A stretch of 64,000 bases of DNA, taken from the NCBI GenBank assembly GCA_947500645.1, contig CANMSD010000001.1:558001-622000 (forward strand), read 5' to 3'. Of the stretch, positions 53,484 through 62,136 are shown piece by piece (position 1 is the first letter of the stretch; each line of letters opens with the position of its first letter). Source of the DNA: an uncultured Erythrobacter sp. Its GTDB lineage: Bacteria; Pseudomonadota; Alphaproteobacteria; Sphingomonadales; Sphingomonadaceae. Under the pieces are notes generated by a model, which ran no database searches, was not told the DNA's origin, and saw only the letters and a program-made list of their open reading frames with translations. Both the position numbers and the translations under genes were made by a program.

Positions 53484-55110
53484 CGTCGGCAAAGTCTCGC
53501 GGCGGTCCGTCAGGCAGTCCCCACCAAGCGATTACGACGCCGAACGCAACGACGACCCACGTGTACCATAGCCCTGAATAGATATTGCCGGTGCTAGCCA
53601 CGATCACGCCAGCGATAAGCGGCAGGAAGCCGCCAAGATAACCTGCGCCAATGTGATAGGGGATCGACATCGAGGAATAGCGGATGCGCGGCGGGAACAT
53701 TTCGGACAGCAGGGCCGCGACCGAACCATAAGTCAGTGCCGATAGCACACCCAATGCCAGCAGCATGCCGATGATACCGAGGATATTGGCCAACGGTGGA
53801 ATCTGCCGCTCAAAATCGAAGCCATATGGCGTCAGAGCCGCTTGTAATCCGCTCGTTCGCGCCGCGCCGTCGGACAACCAGTCTGAATCGATCTCGACCG
53901 GATCGCCAGCAACACTTACGCTCAGTTCACCGGCTTCTTCTACCGTGTAGGCAACACCGCTCGCAATCAGCGTGCCTAGCACCTTGCCGCAGTCGGACGG
54001 TTCGCGGTCGAGCAATTCGGCAAACGGATCGGTGACGCATTCTTCGCCGGACACAACCACCGGGCTGCGTTCGGCTGCCTCTGCCAGTGCCGGATTGGCG
54101 AGTGAGCCCATCGTCCAGAAAATTGGAAACAGCAATGCCAGCGTCGCCAGCGCACCGATGATAATCGGCTTCTTGCGCCCGACCCGGTCCGACCATTTGC
54201 CAACCACAAGATAGAATCCGAGCGAAATCAATCCGGCGATCAACAGGATGATCTCGACCGTCAATTCGTCGAGCCTCATGTCTCCTTTCAGGAACGACAA
54301 GCTTGAGAAGAAGGCCGTGTACCAGATCGTCGTCAAAATGCCCGCCACGCCAAACAGCGCGACGAAAATGCGTTTCTTGTTCCCTGGATACGTGAAGCTC
54401 TCGATAAACGGATTGCCGGAGGTCTCCCCCGCTTCCTTCATCGCCTTGAAGACAGGGCTTTCCGAAAGTTTGAAACGCATCCACAGCGAAATAGCCAACA
54501 GGAAGATCGACAACAGGAACGGCACGCGCCAACCCCATGCATTGAAGTCGTCCTCTGGAATGATCGCGCGGCATATCAGCACAACCACGATGGACAGCAC
54601 GAAGCCACCCGCAACACTCGCCTGAATGAAGCTGGTGTAAAATCCGCGCTTCTCCGGCGGAGCATGTTCAGCAACATAGATCGCCGCTCCACCATATTCG
54701 CCACCTAGAGCGAGCCCTTGCAGCACCCGCAGGAATATAACGATCATGGGAGCAATGACGCCGATCTGATCCACCGTCGGGATCAGGCCTACCCCGGCGG
54801 TCGCAATACCCATCAAGGTAACCGTGACCAAAAACGTGTATTTTCGGCCTAACTTGTCGCCAAGAAAGCCGAATAGCACCGCACCAATTGGGCGGAAGGC
54901 AAATCCAACGGCAAAGGTAGACCAGACAAGCAAGAGGCCCAGCGTCGGATCATCGACATCGTAAAACGCGTCTTTGAGGATGTAGGCCAGCGTGCCGTAG
55001 ATAAAGAAATCGTACCATTCGAAGATAGTGCCTGCGCTGCTCGCGCCGATAACCAGTTTGATCTCTTTTTCGCTCGGCTCGCGCTGTTTCAGCGCCTCTG
55101 CATCGACCAT
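53473..55110 (-). CDS. MHS-family (proline/betaine-like) major facilitator transporter with a large loop insert
   Basis: The 545-residue protein fits the metabolite:H+ symporter family: SSAGTIFEWYDFFIYGTLA, the RPIGAVLFGFLGDKLGRKY loop and GLALGGEYGGAAIYVAEHAP. Residues about 338-438 form a hydrophilic insert with Cys358 and Cys374 between two membrane helices, larger than usual. Substrate is not predictable. Start ATG 55110 follows AGAGGATCACGGGG; the frame is open to 55272, into the scaffold gene, and is unlikely to be used. Confidence 0.9.
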   Translation of the reverse strand: MVDAEALKQREPSEKEIKLVIGASSAGTIFEWYDFFIYGTLAYILKDAFYDVDDPTLGLLLVWSTFAVGFAFRPIGAVLFGFLGDKLGRKYTFLVTVTLMGIATAGVGLIPTVDQIGVIAPMIVIFLRVLQGLALGGEYGGAAIYVAEHAPPEKRGFYTSFIQASVAGGFVLSIVVVLICRAIIPEDDFNAWGWRVPFLLSIFLLAISLWMRFKLSESPVFKAMKEAGETSGNPFIESFTYPGNKKRIFVALFGVAGILTTIWYTAFFSSLSFLKGDMRLDELTVEIILLIAGLISLGFYLVVGKWSDRVGRKKPIIIGALATLALLFPIFWTMGSLANPALAEAAERSPVVVSGEECVTDPFAELLDREPSDCGKVLGTLIASGVAYTVEEAGELSVSVAGDPVEIDSDWLSDGAARTSGLQAALTPYGFDFERQIPPLANILGIIGMLLALGVLSALTYGSVAALLSEMFPPRIRYSSMSIPYHIGAGYLGGFLPLIAGVIVASTGNIYSGLWYTWVVVAFGVVIAWWGLPDGPPRDFADDVS

Positions 55111-55165
55111 ATGCCCCGTGATCCTCTTCTGTTTGGCTGTTTCAGCGGCAGCCTTGGGCTTCGCA

Positions 55166-55606
55166 CTAGCTGCTGGCGGCGGCTGAGGAAAGCACCTCTC
55201 GCGCAGCATTCCACACGAGCAGCAAAGCTCCATGCCGCCCGGGGTGTTCCTTTGCCGGTGCGAGGGCTTCAAAACCCGGCCAAGCAGGCAGCGGCCCGGC
55301 GTCTTTCAACCAAGTTTCGATCTGCGCAGGCATTGCGGTAATGTCAGCCACGCTGCGCCCCACAGCATCGGTGGCCATAATTGCGGCAGAAGACTGGCCG
55401 ATTGCGCATGCTGTGACCTGCATCCCCACTCTGGTGATGGCTCCGTGCTGGCTCATGTCGAGACCAAGCTTGATGACGCTTCCGCAGGTTCGCGAGCGCG
55501 CTTCGCCAATCAGAGTGAAGCTGTCATTGAATGGATAGTCGGCAAGTGTGGCCGACAGGGCCAGAAGCTGAGGCGAGTAGAGCTTCGCCGCGTTTGCTTC
55601 GCTCAC
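55166..55606 (-). CDS. NifU/IscU-like iron-sulfur scaffold protein, atypical
   Basis: This 146-residue protein resembles the IscU/NifU-N fold (RSRTCGSVIKLGLD with Cys41, VTACAIGQSSAA with Cys67). The third cluster cysteine of IscU is replaced: the matching region EHPGRHGALLLVWNA has His125. It may bind zinc or Fe-S in a modified site. It starts at GTG 55606, overlapping the cvpA stop (GTGA). Confidence 0.75.
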   Translation of the reverse strand: MSEANAAKLYSPQLLALSATLADYPFNDSFTLIGEARSRTCGSVIKLGLDMSQHGAITRVGMQVTACAIGQSSAAIMATDAVGRSVADITAMPAQIETWLKDAGPLPAWPGFEALAPAKEHPGRHGALLLVWNAAREVLSSAAASS

Positions 55607-56142
55607 TGGATAAGGTCAGCCTCTTCGGCTGCTTCCTCTTCACTCAAAAGCCGGGCGCGGCGTTCGGCGATGATCGACACGAGTTCGCTCGAGAACGTAT
55701 CGACCGCCGGATAAGTCCGAGCTGTGGCAATCCATGCCGGGCGCCCCTTATATCCCCAGACCGTATCAAAACCGAGCACGAGCACCGAAAAGGCGATGAC
55801 CACAATCAACGCGCCTTTCAGCGCACCGAAGCCAAAGCCTAACACCCTATCAATCGGCCCGAGAAGCGAGCCGCGAGAGGCTTCGCCCGCATTGGACGCA
55901 ATAACCTTCATCGCGGCATAGGGGATCAACAGCAGTAGAGCAAATGCGAGGATCGAAGTTGCTGGGTCCGCATCATAGAAATCCCGCAGAGCCTCGGTCA
56001 GCGGGCTGTGTAGATAGTAGATCGCGAATGCAGCTAATATCCAGGCCGCTAGCGATAGCACTTCCTGAACCAAACCGCGCAGGAAGCCGCCGATCGCCGC
56101 TACCCCCACGATAATCAGAACAATAATGTCAAACCCCGTCAT
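55603..56142 (-). CDS. cvpA: CvpA-family inner-membrane protein
   Basis: The 179-residue protein has four membrane helices (FDIIVLIIVGVAAIGGFLRG first) and the CvpA segment GSLLGPIDRVLGFGFGALKG. E. coli CvpA is needed for colicin V production and resists bile salts. It ends in an acidic charged tail. It follows radA with a 12-bp gap, a conserved arrangement in this group. Confidence 0.9.
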   Translation of the reverse strand: MTGFDIIVLIIVGVAAIGGFLRGLVQEVLSLAAWILAAFAIYYLHSPLTEALRDFYDADPATSILAFALLLLIPYAAMKVIASNAGEASRGSLLGPIDRVLGFGFGALKGALIVVIAFSVLVLGFDTVWGYKGRPAWIATARTYPAVDTFSSELVSIIAERRARLLSEEEAAEEADLIQ

Positions 56143-56154
56143 GGTTGATAGGGA

Positions 56155-57522
56155 CTATTCACTCCCCACGATATGGTCAACGAGGTTCGCGAGTTGTCCC
56201 AAACCGCGATAATTGAGCTTCGACGAGTTGAGCTTCGCATCCGACGGGCCGTAACCTCGCTCGAATCCCAGCTTGGCTGCCTCTTTCAATCTCAAGTCTC
56301 CGTGGGCAACCGGGCGAATCTCGCCTGCCAGCGAAACCTCGCCAAACCACACTGCCTTGTCCGGCAAGGGTTTATCCGCAAGCGCTGACATGAGCGCCGC
56401 AGCGACGGCCATATCTGCTGCAGGATCGGCTAGGCGATAACCGCCTGCGATGTTCAGATAGACCTCAGCAGAAGAGAAATTCAGCCCGCAGCGCGATTCG
56501 AGCACTGCCAGCAACATCGCCAAACGGCCATTGTCCCAGCCAACGACCGCGCGGCGCGGAGTTGCTCCCGATTGCAGTCGAACGATCAACGCCTGAATTT
56601 CGACCAGAACCGGACGAGTGCCCTCCAGCGCTGGGAAAACCGCGCTGCCCGCGAGTGGTTGATCACGTCCGGACAGGAACAGCATCGAAGGGTTGCTGAC
56701 CTCTTCCAGCCCTTCACTGACCATTGCGAACACACCGATTTCATCCACCGCTCCGAAGCGGTTCTTGAGCGCGCGCAAGATGCGATATTGATGGCTGCGT
56801 TCGCCTTCGAAGCTCATCACCACATCGACCATATGCTCAAGCACGCGCGGACCAGCGATATTGCCGTCCTTGGTGACATGGCCGACCAGCACAAGCGCCG
56901 AACCATTCTCTTTGGCATATCGGATCAGTTCCAGCGCGCATCCGCGAACCTGGCTAACCGTACCGGGAGCACCCTCGATCGTGTCGGAATGCATGGTCTG
57001 GATCGAGTCGATCACAAGCAAAGCCGGTGGATCACCCGCGCCCAGCGTCGTCAGAATATCACGCACCGACGTTTCCGAGGCGAGCCTGATCGGCGCATCG
57101 GCAATGCCAAGCCGGTTGGCGCGCAATCGGATTTGCCCAGAGGCTTCCTCGCCGCTGACATAAACAACGTCACCGCCATTGCGGGCAATCGTCGCTGCGG
57201 TCTGGATCAGCAAGGTCGATTTACCGATGCCGGGATCACCACCCATCAGGACGGCAGAACCGGGCACGAGCCCCCCACCCAGCGCGCGGTCAAACTCTGC
57301 AAGGCCAGTCGCGCGGCGCTTCGGTAATTCGGCAGGTCCATCAAGCGGCACAAATTCCAGCGCGCGCCCACCCCGCGAGAGGTCATGCTTTTGCGAGAAC
57401 ACCGTTGCCGGTGCATCCTCGGTCATTGTGTTCCACTCGGAACAATCGGGACATTGCCCCTGCCATCGGTGCGAAACACTGCCGCATGATCCGCACACAT
57501 ATCGCCGTTTGGTCTTTGCCAT
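56155..57522 (-). CDS. radA: DNA repair protein RadA
   Basis: The 455-residue RecA-like helicase has a zinc finger (RRYVCGSCGSVSHRWQGQCP plus DCSEW; CxxC..CxxC), Walker A MGGDPGIGKSTLL, the RadA motif KNRFG and a C-terminal Lon-protease-like domain (EVSLAGEIRPVAHGDLRLKE). It drives branch migration in recombination repair. Start ATG 57522 puts the zinc finger at residue 8; the frame runs upstream to 57789 inside the divergent patatin gene. Confidence 0.96.
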   Translation of the reverse strand: MAKTKRRYVCGSCGSVSHRWQGQCPDCSEWNTMTEDAPATVFSQKHDLSRGGRALEFVPLDGPAELPKRRATGLAEFDRALGGGLVPGSAVLMGGDPGIGKSTLLIQTAATIARNGGDVVYVSGEEASGQIRLRANRLGIADAPIRLASETSVRDILTTLGAGDPPALLVIDSIQTMHSDTIEGAPGTVSQVRGCALELIRYAKENGSALVLVGHVTKDGNIAGPRVLEHMVDVVMSFEGERSHQYRILRALKNRFGAVDEIGVFAMVSEGLEEVSNPSMLFLSGRDQPLAGSAVFPALEGTRPVLVEIQALIVRLQSGATPRRAVVGWDNGRLAMLLAVLESRCGLNFSSAEVYLNIAGGYRLADPAADMAVAAALMSALADKPLPDKAVWFGEVSLAGEIRPVAHGDLRLKEAAKLGFERGYGPSDAKLNSSKLNYRGLGQLANLVDHIVGSE

Positions 57523-57594
57523 GCGCGAATCTTTAGGCAGAACATTTGAAGAACGCAATTGCCATAGCGAACTTTCCACGTCATCACGCAGAGC
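57523..57594. promoter_or_regulatory. 72-bp divergent promoter region between radA and the patatin-like gene
   Basis: Both genes start from this short spacer. On the minus strand TTGCGT-N17-TAAAGA resembles a promoter, giving radA an almost leaderless mRNA. No clear boxes are seen for the rightward gene. Confidence 0.35.
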
Positions 57595-59913
57595 ATGCGG
57601 CAAAAGGAACTTCGTCTCGCTCTGGTTTGCTATGGCGGTGTTAGCCTCGCGGTCTACATGCATGGCGTAACCAAGGAGATTTGGCATCTCGCCCGGGCGA
57701 GCCGCGCTTATCACGCAAATAAGGACGCTCCATGCAGCGGCGTGGCCAGCATCTATTGCGAATTGCTGGGTGAGATTGAGCGCGAGCACAATCTGCGCCT
57801 ACGCTTTGTGCCGGATATTCTGACAGGTGCGAGCGCGGGCGGAATCAACGCGGTGTTCCTGGCCCAAGCCATTCACTCCGGCCATTCACTAGAGCCGCTG
57901 ACCGATCTCTGGCTTGAAAACGCCGATGTCGACGAACTGACCGATCCAGAGGCGCAGCCCATGTGGCGCTATGCCAAGATTTGGGCGCAACCGATCGCCG
58001 AATGGGTGCTGAGCAGGCCGGGCAATGCGGTGAGCGAAAGTGTGTCGCCTGAGACCCGTGCCGAAGTGCGGCACAAGGTTTCCCGGCTGGTCCGGGGTCG
58101 CTGGTTCAACCCACCCTTCTCCGGCGACAAGTTTTCAGCGCTTCTTTTCGAAGCTCTTGAGAGCATGCGCGAAGGCGAACGCGGAGCGCCGCTGTTGCCG
58201 CCGGATCATCCGATCGACCTGTTTGTGACCGCAACCGACTTTCACGGACACGTAGAATTGTTGCGCCTCAACAGCCCGCCAATAGTCGAAGAGACAGAAC
58301 ACCGTACGCCTATCAGCATTCGTGCTCATACCCCTGTGGAAGCGAACGAAGGTCTCACCAATCCGCTCGAATTGGTGCTCGCGGCGCGCGCAACCGCAAG
58401 CTTTCCCGGCGCATTCCCTCCTCTGCAATTGGCGGAGATCGACCGGCTCGCGGCAGAAACGGGCACGCATTGGCAATCGCGCGGTGCCTTCCTAAGCCGA
58501 ATCATGCCGGTCCATGTCCGCGATGGCACCACTGACAGTGTCTCGCTGATCGATGGATCTGTGCTGGTGAACGCGCCATTCGGAGGCGCCATTGCCGCGC
58601 TTGATGATCGCCCGGCCCAGCGCGAAGTGGACCGGCGGTTTGTCTATATCGATCCGCGTCCTGATCGTGTCGGTTCGGTCCGGGATCGAGATGACAAACC
58701 AATCGGCTTTTTCGGCGCGATCTTCGGCTCGCTCTCTACCATTCCGCGCGAGCAGCCAATTCGGGACAATTTGGAACGCATCGAGCAGCAATCGCGGGAC
58801 GCCGACCGGCTCAGCCGCATCGTTCTCAGCCTGAGGCCGGAGATTGACCGAGCGGTTGAGAAGCTGTTCGGAATGACCTTCTTCCTCGACAGTCCCAGCC
58901 CCAAGCGTTTGCTCAATTGGCGCGCGAAGGCGCAGCAGGCAGCAGCGGAGCGTGCCGGATATGCTTTCCAGGCTTATGCGCAGACCAAGTTTACCGGAAT
59001 CATCCACCAGCTGGCCGAAGTCACCCTCGCCGCCGCGCCGCAACTATCGCTTGCCGACAGCGTGCCGATAGCGCACGCCTTGCGTGCAGAACTGGAACAT
59101 CGCGGCCTTGGTGAACTATCCGATGGCGGAAGCGGCGCGAGCGAAGCGGCAATCACCTTCTTCCGCGCGCATGATGTCGGTTTTCGCATCCGCCGGCTGC
59201 GCTTGCTGGCGCGCAGGTTGGCCCGTGATTGGGAAACCGATCCCGACATTCCGGACGACGCACTCGATCTGGCGCGGGAGAAAATCTACGATATTCTTGC
59301 GCTCTATTTCCCTGCCGGAGATGAACACGCTCTTGGTGATGAATTTCCGCAGCATGCTCGCGATGTATTCAAGAACCCCGGTGCGTTGCTCGATTATCTC
59401 GCGGCGAAGCGCCTGCTTCCCGAAACCGATCTGGAAGCCGAACGCTTGTTTTCGGAAGCGCTTGAGCAAATGCCCAAGAACCTGAAGCGCCGGATGCTGC
59501 TGACCTATCTCGGCTTCCCCTTCTACGATGTTGCCACCCTTCCCCTGCTGCAGAATGAAGGCCTCACGGAGTACAATGCGGTCAAGGTCGATCGCATCTC
59601 GCCAGATGATGCACGCTCCATTCGTGAAGGCGGCACCCGCGCGACACTAAGAGGAATTGAGTTTTATAATTTCGGGGCCTTCTTCAGCCGAGCGTACCGC
59701 GAAAACGACTACGTATGGGGACGACTTCACGGCGCAGAGCGAATGATCGACCTGATTGCATCGACCGTAGATGGGGGGATGAAACCCGCTGCCTTGCGCA
59801 AGGCCAAACACTCCGCTTTCCTCGCTATTATCGATGAGGAGTTGGAGGTTGGCCGCTGCCAGGAGAAATTGCTGCGAGGACTACGAGCGGAGATCGACGC
59901 CCGGTTCGACTGA
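57595..59913 (+). CDS. patatin-like phospholipase-domain protein (DUF3376 type)
   Basis: This 772-residue protein has the patatin nucleophile GASAGG (Ser80), a Gly-rich oxyanion segment CYGGVSLAVYMHG (12-24) and the catalytic Asp in LIDGSVLVNAPFGG. A long C-terminal part (about 390-772) is mostly helical and matches DUF3376-type extensions. It has no signal peptide. It probably hydrolyses a lipid in the cytoplasm or at the inner membrane. It is alone on its strand and converges on the MBL-fold gene with a 5-bp gap. Confidence 0.85.
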   Translation: MRQKELRLALVCYGGVSLAVYMHGVTKEIWHLARASRAYHANKDAPCSGVASIYCELLGEIEREHNLRLRFVPDILTGASAGGINAVFLAQAIHSGHSLEPLTDLWLENADVDELTDPEAQPMWRYAKIWAQPIAEWVLSRPGNAVSESVSPETRAEVRHKVSRLVRGRWFNPPFSGDKFSALLFEALESMREGERGAPLLPPDHPIDLFVTATDFHGHVELLRLNSPPIVEETEHRTPISIRAHTPVEANEGLTNPLELVLAARATASFPGAFPPLQLAEIDRLAAETGTHWQSRGAFLSRIMPVHVRDGTTDSVSLIDGSVLVNAPFGGAIAALDDRPAQREVDRRFVYIDPRPDRVGSVRDRDDKPIGFFGAIFGSLSTIPREQPIRDNLERIEQQSRDADRLSRIVLSLRPEIDRAVEKLFGMTFFLDSPSPKRLLNWRAKAQQAAAERAGYAFQAYAQTKFTGIIHQLAEVTLAAAPQLSLADSVPIAHALRAELEHRGLGELSDGGSGASEAAITFFRAHDVGFRIRRLRLLARRLARDWETDPDIPDDALDLAREKIYDILALYFPAGDEHALGDEFPQHARDVFKNPGALLDYLAAKRLLPETDLEAERLFSEALEQMPKNLKRRMLLTYLGFPFYDVATLPLLQNEGLTEYNAVKVDRISPDDARSIREGGTRATLRGIEFYNFGAFFSRAYRENDYVWGRLHGAERMIDLIASTVDGGMKPAALRKAKHSAFLAIIDEELEVGRCQEKLLRGLRAEIDARFD

Positions 59914-59918
59914 TTGCC

Positions 59919-60812
59919 TTACTTGTCGAAACTGTTCCAGATCGCGGTCACAAAGGCATCGGCATCGATGAATCCGCCCTCGCCCCGGTCGATGTCAGAC
60001 AGTAATTTCGCTGCCAGCGCCTGCTCCAGTGTCGATCCGTCTGCACGCGCAGCCTCGACCCGTTCGACCGCTTCACCAATCACAGCACGATAGGCGACCA
60101 ACTCCGCCTTGTTCGACATCGGACCATGTCCCGGAATGACCTTCGTTTCATCGTCGATCATCGCGATGACGAGATCGAGCGATTGCAGCGCATTGTAGAC
60201 GTTGCCGCCCGAATTGACGTCAATGAAGGGATAACCGGGGATGTTGAAATAGAGATCGCCCATGTGAACGACATTGGCTTTGTCCCACATTACAACGCTA
60301 TCGCCGTCTGTGTGGCCACCGCCGAGGAAGGCGAGGTTGATGGTGTCGCCATTCAGGTGGAAGCGCAGGCCCTGGCCATATGTAACCACCGGCAAGGCAA
60401 CTTTGGGCGCAGGAGGGGTCTCATTCCCCGCTGCCGTACCGCCCGATTCCATGCGCACCCGCACGTTGTCATGCGCGAAAATCGTCGCGCCTGTCTTGCC
60501 GAAATTCTCGTTCCCGCCCGTGTGGTCGAAGTGCCAATGCGTGTTCACGACATATTTGACCGGAGTTGCTCCGAGTTCCGCCACAGCAGCTTCGATCTTT
60601 TCGGATAGCGGCGCGAACTGATCGTCTATCAGAACAGTCGCATCCTCGCCGTGGCTGACACCGATATTGCCGCCAGCGCCAAACAGAACTGCGACGCCCG
60701 GAGCCACCTGTTCGGTGCGGATCTCGACATCATCGAAATTGCGCTGAGCGTAGGATGGAACGGCAAGCAGCGGTGTGGCTGCGAGCAGTGCGATAGCGGC
60801 GAGGCGGTTCAT
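59919..60812 (-). CDS. exported MBL-fold metallo-hydrolase
   Basis: The 297-residue protein has a signal peptide (cleavage near SYA-QR) and the metallo-beta-lactamase motif VVNTHWHFDHTGG with later GGGHTDGDS and VIPGHGP, giving a two-metal site. It resembles secreted MBL-fold hydrolases that are not true beta-lactamases; the substrate is unknown. Its ribosome binding site AAGGGAG is inside a perfect hairpin, 6 bases from ATG 60812. It lies 101 bp downstream of dnaJ on the same strand. Confidence 0.85.
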   Translation of the reverse strand: MNRLAAIALLAATPLLAVPSYAQRNFDDVEIRTEQVAPGVAVLFGAGGNIGVSHGEDATVLIDDQFAPLSEKIEAAVAELGATPVKYVVNTHWHFDHTGGNENFGKTGATIFAHDNVRVRMESGGTAAGNETPPAPKVALPVVTYGQGLRFHLNGDTINLAFLGGGHTDGDSVVMWDKANVVHMGDLYFNIPGYPFIDVNSGGNVYNALQSLDLVIAMIDDETKVIPGHGPMSNKAELVAYRAVIGEAVERVEAARADGSTLEQALAAKLLSDIDRGEGGFIDADAFVTAIWNSFDK

Positions 60813-60818
60813 GGCTTT

Positions 60819-60838
60819 CTCCCTTTTTCAAAAGGGAG
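60819..60838 (-). promoter_or_regulatory. hairpin sequestering the ribosome binding site of the MBL-fold gene
   Basis: On the minus strand CTCCCTTTT-GA-AAAAGGGAG is a perfect 9-bp inverted repeat. Its right arm contains the AAGGGAG Shine-Dalgarno, 6 nt before the AUG. No U-run follows, so it is not a terminator. A heat-sensitive or ligand-free mRNA switch is plausible, unproven. Confidence 0.55.
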
Positions 60839-60845
60839 TTAAACC

Positions 60846-60894
60846 CGGCGTTGCGCTATGTCGAGAAGCGAACGCGAAAGGAAATCCAACGCCG
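60846..60894 (-). other. inverted repeat downstream of dnaJ
   Basis: CGGCGTTG (60846-60853) and CAACGCCG (60887-60894) form an 8-bp stem around a 33-nt loop. On the minus strand only a GGTTTAA follows. It may be a weak terminator for dnaJ. Confidence 0.35.
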
Positions 60895-60913
60895 CGTCGC
60901 ACACATCATCAAA

Positions 60914-62056
60914 TCAGCCGCCAAACGCGTCCTTCAATTTGGAAAAGAAGCTGCGGCTTTCCGGACATTCCTCGCCGGTTTCGGTTTCGCGAAACTGCTC
61001 GAGAATTTCCTTCTGTTTGCGATTGAGCTTTGTTGGCGTCTCCACCGCAATCTCAACAACCAGATCCCCGCGCCCGCGGCCTTGCAGAACCGGCATGCCA
61101 GCCCCACGCACACGCAATTGCTTGCCCGACTGAATGCCAGCGGGGATATCGACGCTGTTGGTCGAGCCATCGAGATCCGGAATCTTTACGCAACCGCCGA
61201 GCGCAGCAGTCGTGAAGCTCACCGGGACGCGGGTCGCCAGTGTCGTCCCTTCACGCTGGAAGAGTTCATGCGGTTTAACGTGCACGAAAATGTAGAGATC
61301 GCCCGCAGGCGCGCCGCGCGCGCCCGCTTCCCCTTTGCCGGACAAGCGAATGCGCGTGCCTGTATCGACGCCGGGCGGAATTTCGACCGAGAGTGCCTGA
61401 GCGCGATCGACGCGCCCTTCCCCGCGGCAACTGTCGCAAGGCTCCTCCAGCACGGCGCCTCTGCCGCTACAGGTTGGGCATGGCCGCTCGACCACGAACA
61501 GGCCCTGCTTTGCACGTACCGTCCCCTGGCCATGACAAAAGTTGCAAGCCCGCTCACCAGTGCCCGGGCTTGCGCCTGAACCGTCACATGTTTCGCAGCT
61601 TTGTGAGACCTCAATCTCGATCTCTGTGGACTTGCCGTGAAAGGCTTCGTCGAGCGAGACCTGCATATCGTAGCGCAAGTCCGCACCGCGCCGGGTCTGT
61701 TGACGACCGCCACCTGCCGCGCCGCCGAAGGCGCTGCCAAAGATAGTCTCGAAAATATCGCCGATATCGCCAAAGTCGGCGTGCCCGCGTCCGCCGCCGA
61801 AACCGCCGCCGCCGTTCATGCCTTGCTGGAAGGCTTCGTGACCGTAGCGATCGTAAGCTGCGCGCTTTTGCGGATCCTTGAGGACCTCATAGGCCTCGTT
61901 GCAGGCTTTGAACTTCGCTTCTGCCTCCGCATCGCCCGGATTGCGATCCGGGTGAAACTTCATGGCAAGTTTGCGATAGGCGCTCTTGATCGTGCCGCCA
62001 TCGGCATCCCGGGCGACTTCGAGCAGTTGGTAATAATCCATTTGAGTGGCTGACAT
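60914..62056 (-). CDS. dnaJ: chaperone DnaJ
   Basis: The 380-residue Hsp40 has an N-terminal J domain ([23 protein letters not shown] motif in [11 protein letters not shown]), a Gly-rich region ([14 protein letters not shown]), four CxxCxGxG zinc repeats ([32 protein letters not shown]) and the C-terminal substrate-binding domain. It stimulates DnaK ATPase. Start ATG 62056 follows AAAGGTCACC. It is downstream of dnaK with an 80-bp gap containing a hairpin. Confidence 0.97.
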   Translation of the reverse strand: MSATQMDYYQLLEVARDADGGTIKSAYRKLAMKFHPDRNPGDAEAEAKFKACNEAYEVLKDPQKRAAYDRYGHEAFQQGMNGGGGFGGGRGHADFGDIGDIFETIFGSAFGGAAGGGRQQTRRGADLRYDMQVSLDEAFHGKSTEIEIEVSQSCETCDGSGASPGTGERACNFCHGQGTVRAKQGLFVVERPCPTCSGRGAVLEEPCDSCRGEGRVDRAQALSVEIPPGVDTGTRIRLSGKGEAGARGAPAGDLYIFVHVKPHELFQREGTTLATRVPVSFTTAALGGCVKIPDLDGSTNSVDIPAGIQSGKQLRVRGAGMPVLQGRGRGDLVVEIAVETPTKLNRKQKEILEQFRETETGEECPESRSFFSKLKDAFGG

Positions 62057-62076
62057 GGTGACCTTTATGACCCCTC

Positions 62077-62125
62077 AAAACCTAGCCGCCGCCAGCGCGT
62101 AAAACACTAGCGGCGGCGTGGTTTT
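62077..62125 (-). terminator. hairpin between dnaK and dnaJ
   Basis: AAAACC-TA-GCCGCCGC (62077-62092) pairs with GCGGCGGC-GT-GGTTTT (62110-62125), an 8-bp GC core plus outer A/T pairs. On the minus strand it follows the dnaK stop by 12 bases. The short U-tract suggests partial termination or an mRNA processing site that sets the DnaK to DnaJ ratio. Confidence 0.6.
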
Positions 62126-62136
62126 CCATCAGGACA

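Noticed and set aside
60819-60838. Intrinsic terminator of dnaJ
   Set aside because: The stem is followed by AAAGCCATG, not a U-run, and it overlaps the ribosome binding site; a regulatory hairpin is more likely.
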